Source: Streptomyces sp. TSRI0281
GTDB lineage: Bacteria; Actinomycetota; Actinomycetes; Streptomycetales; Streptomycetaceae
NCBI RefSeq assembly: GCF_001905125.1
Contig: NZ_LWLE01000018.1
Location: 1-64,000 of the forward strand
Length of the DNA stretch: 64,000 bases
Reading direction: 5' to 3'
The notes below the pieces were generated by a model, which ran no database searches, was not told the DNA's origin, and saw nothing but the letters and a program-made list of their open reading frames with translations. Shown here piece after piece: positions 59,897-64,000 of the stretch; positions within the stretch are counted from its first letter, which is position 1, and each line of letters starts with the position of its first letter. The position numbers and the translations under genes were made by a program.

Positions 59897-61063
59897 TCAG
59901 AGAGCTGTGCCTGTCCGGGGGATTTCCTCACCGGAGGAAATCCATCGCGCGGTGATGCGTGCCACCTCCTCGGCATGCTCGACCACGATCGAGTAGTGGT
60001 CCGCCTTGACATCCACGCACTTGAGGCTGTCGGGCCAGAGGCTGTTCAGGTGGACGTCGTCGGTGTGGGGGAAGGGTTCGGTCGCCCGGATCGACAAGGT
60101 GGGTGTGGTGGTGGTGGGGGGCAGCGGTCGGCCGCGCAACATCTTGTAGTGCCAGCCGAAGGCGGTGAGAGCGGGGTACTTCAGGGAGACGATGTCGGGC
60201 CAGGAGGCGAGCAGTGAGGCTGTCCCGCCGTTGAAGACCTCGTCGGGCAGGTCGTCGGGGACCGGAGTGTCGATCAGGACGATCGAGTGCGGCCGGATGC
60301 CCTCGGACTCCAGTTGGGCAGCCACCAGCCGGGCCGCCCAGCCGCCCGAGCAGTAACCCACCAGGACGAAGGGGGCGCCGTCTGCGCAGCCTTCGACGAC
60401 CGGGGCCAGAACTCTGCCGAGAGCGGCGGGCGAGTCCGGCAGCGCGTCAGGGGCGTCGTAGCCGGGGTAGCGGAGAACGTAGACGTCGTGGGTGCCGAGG
60501 AACATCCGGGAGAAGCGTGCGTAGGTGAAGTTTCCGAGGAACGGTCCGAGCGACTCCAGGCAGATGAGTACCTTGTCGCCGGGGCCGCGGGAGAGCCGCA
60601 GTGGGGCAGGTGGGTTGGGGGCATCGGCGGAGCCGCTGTAGCGGGGGCGAAGCTGGGCGGTGGCGGCAAGGAATCCGAGCGCATCCACGGCCCGGCCGTC
60701 TTCGACGGATTGCCGGAACAGATCACCGATGGTACCGCTCGTGCTGTCGTGCGGTGTTGGCTCAGGAGCGTGCGTTGTGCCCTTGGCGCGTTGCGTCAGC
60801 TCTCCGTGCAGGTAGATGGCAAGGTCGTACGGGGTGGGGTGTTCGCTGATGACGCTCAGCTCGATGGCAAGGCCGGTGGTCTCTTCGAGGCCGTTGACGA
60901 GTCCGACCAGCATCTGGGAGTCAAATCCGATCTCCTGAAAGAGCTGGTCGTTCTCGATCTCGGTGGCAGGGAGAGCGGCGATGGCGGCGGCGTGGGTCTT
61001 CACCAGGGTTGCCATGAGGTCGATCTGTTCGTGGCTGGATGTCGGGGTGGGCTCCTGCGGCAT
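59897..61063 (-). CDS. Discrete ACP-thioesterase, terminal part of a type I PKS
   Basis: 388 residues from ATG 61063 with GGAGG eight bases upstream. Residues 15-95 form an acyl carrier domain (IGFDSQMLVG, phosphopantetheine Ser49). After a linker, a type I thioesterase follows from about 160 (GDKVLICLESLGPFLGN), with nucleophile elbow GYCSGG at 236-241, Asp in LIDTPVPDD and His in KADHYSIVV. The nucleophile position of GxSxG is Cys238 rather than Ser. It accepts the finished chain from the KS-AT protein encoded upstream and releases it by hydrolysis or cyclisation. Confidence 0.88.
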   Translation of the reverse strand: MPQEPTPTSSHEQIDLMATLVKTHAAAIAALPATEIENDQLFQEIGFDSQMLVGLVNGLEETTGLAIELSVISEHPTPYDLAIYLHGELTQRAKGTTHAPEPTPHDSTSGTIGDLFRQSVEDGRAVDALGFLAATAQLRPRYSGSADAPNPPAPLRLSRGPGDKVLICLESLGPFLGNFTYARFSRMFLGTHDVYVLRYPGYDAPDALPDSPAALGRVLAPVVEGCADGAPFVLVGYCSGGWAARLVAAQLESEGIRPHSIVLIDTPVPDDLPDEVFNGGTASLLASWPDIVSLKYPALTAFGWHYKMLRGRPLPPTTTTPTLSIRATEPFPHTDDVHLNSLWPDSLKCVDVKADHYSIVVEHAEEVARITARWISSGEEIPRTGTAL

Positions 61064-61091
61064 GATGCTGCCTCCGTGGGCTCGGCCTTGG

Positions 61092-63923
61092 TCATCGGTC
61101 TTTGGCGGGTGTGGCGGCCGGCAGCCAGTACGGCTGCCGTTGGAACGGGTAGGTGGGCAGATCCGCCGGGAGGCGTGATCCCTGGGGCAGGGCAGGGGTC
61201 CAGTCGACGGGGACTCCGGCTGTCCAGAGGGCACCCAACGACCGCAGGAAGTCAGCTGGTTCGTCCGGGCCGTGGTGCAGCGTGGCGGTGGTGACAAGCC
61301 GTTCGGGCTCGCGTCGCCCGTTCGCGCGAGCGTCGGCGCGGTGCGCCTCGTCGGTCTGGATGACGGCGGGCAGCAGTACCGGCTGCGGGCTGACCTCGAC
61401 GAAGCGGCGGTAGCCCTGGTCGAGCAGGAAGCGGGTGGTTTCCTCGAACCTGACGGGCTCTCGCAGATTGCGGTACCAGTAGTCCGCGTCGAGCGACCGG
61501 TGGTCGACGAGTTGGGCGGTGACTGTCGAGCAGAGCGGGACAGCGCCCTTGCGGGGCCGGACGTCGGCGAGGGCACGGAGCAGTTCTGTCCGGACGGTAC
61601 GGATCTGTGAGGAGTGGGCGGCGACGCCCACCGGTAGCCGCTGGGCGTTGATGCCCTCCTCCCGGCAGCGCCGGAGCAGTTCCCGCAGGTCGTCCTCGGC
61701 GCCGGAGATGACGGCGGCGTCGGGGCTGTTGACGACGCCGATGGTCAGCGGCCGACCGAGCTGTGCGATCAGGGCCTCGGTCCGGTCGACGGACAGAGGG
61801 AGGGAGACCATGCCACCCGTGCCGACGAGGCAGGCGAGGACGCGGCCACGTAGGGAGACGACCTGGGCGGCATCCTCCAGGGTGAGGGCGCCGGCGACGC
61901 AGGCTGCGGCGATCTCACCCTGTGAGTGGCCGACGACAACGTCGGGTTCGATGCCGTGGGTTCGCCAGAGCGCGGCCAGGGCGACCATACCGGCGAACAG
62001 CAGCGGTGGGAGTAGTTCGGCCCGCGTCTGCTCCGTGACTGGAGCGTCCGGATCCAGCAGGACGGCCAGCGGTCGGCCGGTGAAGCGGCGCAGTGCTCGG
62101 TCGCAGGCATCGAAGTGCTCCCGGAAAACGGCCGAGTGGTGGAGCAGCCGACGTGCGGCGGCGGGCCATTCGATGCCCTGGCCCGGGAAGACGAAGGCGG
62201 TCCGGCCCCGCCTGCGGCGTACGGTGCCGTACACCAGGTTGTGGTGGGGGCGGCCGTCGGCGAGGGCGTGCAAGGCATCGATCAGCCCGTTTCGGTCGGC
62301 GGCAACGACGGTCGCCCGGTGGGGCAGTGCGGCGCGTTCGGTGGCGAGGGACCGGGCGACGTCAGCCGGGACCAGCGCCGGGTGGGCCCTCGTGTACGCG
62401 GAGAGCCGGGCACCCTGGGCGCGCAGCGCGGGGGCGCTGCGCGCCGAGATCAGCCAGGGGACGGTGTCTTCGGTGCCGGTGTCTTCGGTGCCGGTGTCTT
62501 CGGTGGCAGTGGCGGGCGGAGCTTCTTCGAGGATGAGATGGGCGTTGGTGCCGCTGATGCCGAAAGAGGAGACAGCCGCGCGCCGGGGCCGTCCGGTGGC
62601 GGGCCAGGGCCGGGGTTCGGTGAGCAGCTCGACGGCGCCGCTGGACCAGTCGGTGTGCGGGCTGGGCGGGTCGGCGTGCAGGGTTCGGGGAACGGTCCGG
62701 TGCTCCAGGGCCTGGAGCAGTTTGATGACGGAGGCCACTCCGGCGGCGGCCTGGGTGTGACCGATGTTGGACTTCAGCGATCCCATCAGCAAGGGCCGGC
62801 CGGCCGGGCGGTCCTGCCCGTAGGTGGCCAGGACAGCCTGCGCCTCGATGGGGTCGCCGAGCCGGGTGCCGGTGCCGTGTGCTTCCAGGACGTCGATGTC
62901 GGCGGGGCTGAGGCCGGCGTCCGCCAAGGCCTTGCGGATGACTCGCTGCTGGGCCGATCCGCTGGGGGCGGTCAGTCCGTTGCTGGCGCCGTCCTGGTTG
63001 ATCGCGGAGCCGCGGAGCACGGCCAGCACCGGGTGGCCGAGCCGTTGGGCGTCGCTGAGACGTTCCAGGACAGCCAGGCCGGCGCCTTCGGCCATGCCCA
63101 TGCCGTCGGCCGCCGCGCCGAAGGCCTTGCAGCGGCCGTCCGGAGCGAGGCCTCGCTGGCGGGAGAACCCGGTGAAGGGTTTAGGAGTGGACATCACGGT
63201 GATGCCGCCGGCGAGGGCCAGGGCGCACTCCCCCCGGCATAGTGCCTGGCGGGCCAGGTGCAGGGCGACCAGGGAGGAGGAGCAGGCGGTGTCGATCGAG
63301 AGGGCGGGGCCTTCCAAACCCAGTGTGTAGGCGATCCGGCCGGAGACGACGCTGGGGGCGCTGCCGGTGATGACATGGTCCTCGATCCTGCTGTCGGCCC
63401 AGGCGTCCCCGCCGTAGTCCTGCCAGGACACCCCGGCGAAGACTCCTGTGTCGCTGCCACGAAGGCTCGCGGGATCGATCCGGGCGTGCTCGAACGCCTC
63501 CCAGGCGACTTCGAGCAGCAGGCGCTGCTGCGGGTCCATGGCGAGCGCCTCGCGCGGGGTAATACCGAAGAAGCCCGCGTCGAAGTCTTGCGGGCGGTCC
63601 AGGAAGCCACCGTGGCGGGTGGCGGAGTGGGCGTGACCGTCCGGGCGGTCGGAGAAGAGGGCGTCGAGGTCCCAACCCCGGTCGGTGGGAAAAGCGCTGA
63701 TGGCGTCGGTGCCGTCGCTGACGAGGCGCCACAGGTCCGCCGGGGAGGTGACGCCGCCGGGCAGGCGGCAGGCGAGGCCGATGACCGCGACCTGGTTGTC
63801 CTGGTTCGCCGGGGCTCGGCGAACGCGTTCGCGGAGTACTTCGATCTCGCGTACGGCCCGCTTGAGGTAGGTGCGGAGTTGGTCCGTCTCAGTGGTGGCG
63901 CGTTCCTGCGGGTGTGCGGGCAT
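61092..63923 (-). CDS. Modular type I PKS, KS-AT protein (last module)
   Basis: 943 residues. N-terminal docking/coiled-coil (DQLRTYLKRAVREIEVLRER), then ketosynthase from about 44 (VAVIGLACRLPGGV) with Cys214 in DTACSSSL, HGTGT and NIGHTQ. A linker with EDTGTEDTGTEDT leads to the acyltransferase (VFPGQGIEW, GHSQGE). The AT has GHSQGE and VAAHSSQ in place of YASH or HAFH, closer to methylmalonyl-type than malonyl-type AT, but not standard. No reducing domain or ACP is present; the ACP is supplied by the next gene, 28 bases away. ATG 63923 overlaps the upstream stop (TAATG). Confidence 0.93.
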   Translation of the reverse strand: MPAHPQERATTETDQLRTYLKRAVREIEVLRERVRRAPANQDNQVAVIGLACRLPGGVTSPADLWRLVSDGTDAISAFPTDRGWDLDALFSDRPDGHAHSATRHGGFLDRPQDFDAGFFGITPREALAMDPQQRLLLEVAWEAFEHARIDPASLRGSDTGVFAGVSWQDYGGDAWADSRIEDHVITGSAPSVVSGRIAYTLGLEGPALSIDTACSSSLVALHLARQALCRGECALALAGGITVMSTPKPFTGFSRQRGLAPDGRCKAFGAAADGMGMAEGAGLAVLERLSDAQRLGHPVLAVLRGSAINQDGASNGLTAPSGSAQQRVIRKALADAGLSPADIDVLEAHGTGTRLGDPIEAQAVLATYGQDRPAGRPLLMGSLKSNIGHTQAAAGVASVIKLLQALEHRTVPRTLHADPPSPHTDWSSGAVELLTEPRPWPATGRPRRAAVSSFGISGTNAHLILEEAPPATATEDTGTEDTGTEDTVPWLISARSAPALRAQGARLSAYTRAHPALVPADVARSLATERAALPHRATVVAADRNGLIDALHALADGRPHHNLVYGTVRRRRGRTAFVFPGQGIEWPAAARRLLHHSAVFREHFDACDRALRRFTGRPLAVLLDPDAPVTEQTRAELLPPLLFAGMVALAALWRTHGIEPDVVVGHSQGEIAAACVAGALTLEDAAQVVSLRGRVLACLVGTGGMVSLPLSVDRTEALIAQLGRPLTIGVVNSPDAAVISGAEDDLRELLRRCREEGINAQRLPVGVAAHSSQIRTVRTELLRALADVRPRKGAVPLCSTVTAQLVDHRSLDADYWYRNLREPVRFEETTRFLLDQGYRRFVEVSPQPVLLPAVIQTDEAHRADARANGRREPERLVTTATLHHGPDEPADFLRSLGALWTAGVPVDWTPALPQGSRLPADLPTYPFQRQPYWLPAATPAKDR

Positions 63924-64000
63924 TAGCGGACTCCGTGATGCGCGCGTGGGTCGTGGGCTGCGCGGTCGGTGAGCAACAGCATGGGGCGGTCGGCGCGCTG
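63923..64000 (-). CDS. C-terminal end of the upstream gene (probably PKS), partial
   Basis: The last 25 codons of a gene entering from the right: ...RPMLLLTDRAAHDPRAHHGV, ending at TAA 63925-63923, which overlaps the ATG of the KS-AT gene. Context suggests another PKS subunit with a C-terminal docking tail, but too little is visible to be sure. Confidence 0.5.
   Translation of the reverse strand, partial: QRADRPMLLLTDRAAHDPRAHHGVR

Noticed and set aside
1..64000. tRNA or rRNA genes and tRNA-linked attachment sites
   Set aside because: I saw no tRNA-like cloverleaf with a GTTCGA-type arm or rRNA sequence. A systematic scan was not possible by eye, so absence is only probable.

Overview
The window is very GC-rich DNA with third-position GC bias, short overlapping reading frames, GTG/TTG starts and AGGAG-type ribosome binding sites. 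Gene content (type I PKS, NRPS pieces, cutinase, DUF5753 regulators, Streptomyces-type insertion sequences) points to a Streptomyces or close actinomycete chromosome. The left edge is a core gene (leuS, minus strand).

Region 1 (about 1.4-19.1 kb, minus strand) is one tightly coupled operon of sixteen genes, many joined by ATGA/GTGA overlaps. It reads from a stand-alone condensation protein (19056) through an adenylation-carrier didomain, a short RlmN/Cfr-like radical SAM protein, a sugar nucleotidyltransferase, a three-gene ABC-2 exporter, a DUF6687-like protein, a free Rieske protein, an NAD-dependent epimerase/dehydratase, an unknown nucleotidyltransferase-like protein, a zinc-ribbon methyltransferase, a GT2-like protein, a PLP (fold III) decarboxylase and a PIG-L deacetylase to a tandem-GNAT acetyltransferase. 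I infer a biosynthetic and export cluster for an aminoacylated or peptidyl amino-sugar metabolite. I do not recognise it as any characterised pathway, and it is the best candidate for an undescribed system here. It contains no recognisable pathway regulator.

Region 2 (about 19.5-40.9 kb) is a graveyard of mobile DNA. It holds frameshifted or chimeric IS5, IS3 and Tn3 pieces, a DUF6262 remnant, plasmid/phage-like small genes and SMI1/KNR4 duplicates. One DUF3307 gene has its centre inverted, and one MFS gene is broken. A few genes look intact: a CPBP protease-like membrane protein, a cutinase, a dienelactone-hydrolase-like protein that lacks its nucleophile, a serine recombinase with an altered catalytic position, and an SMI1 protein.

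Region 3 (40.9-46.3 kb, minus strand) looks catabolic. It has a polar amino-acid-type ABC importer (binding protein, permease, ATPase), an acetoacetate decarboxylase-like enzyme, a GntR/FCD regulator and an SDR dehydrogenase.

Region 4 (47.2-49.9 kb) is a divergent pair, a DHA2-type MFS exporter and a TetR regulator with an N-terminal zinc ribbon. Two perfect inverted repeats lie between them.

Region 5 (50.8-58.6 kb) is a dipeptide/oligopeptide ABC importer operon ending in a serine hydrolase of the beta-lactamase/D-aminopeptidase type. It is divergent from an IclR regulator, and the intergenic region carries twin TGCAWTGCA palindromes and a good promoter.

Region 6 (58.6-64.0 kb) has IS3 and IS701 remnants and then the end of a modular type I PKS cluster (minus strand): the end of an upstream gene, a KS-AT protein, a separate ACP-thioesterase protein and a SnoaL-like protein.
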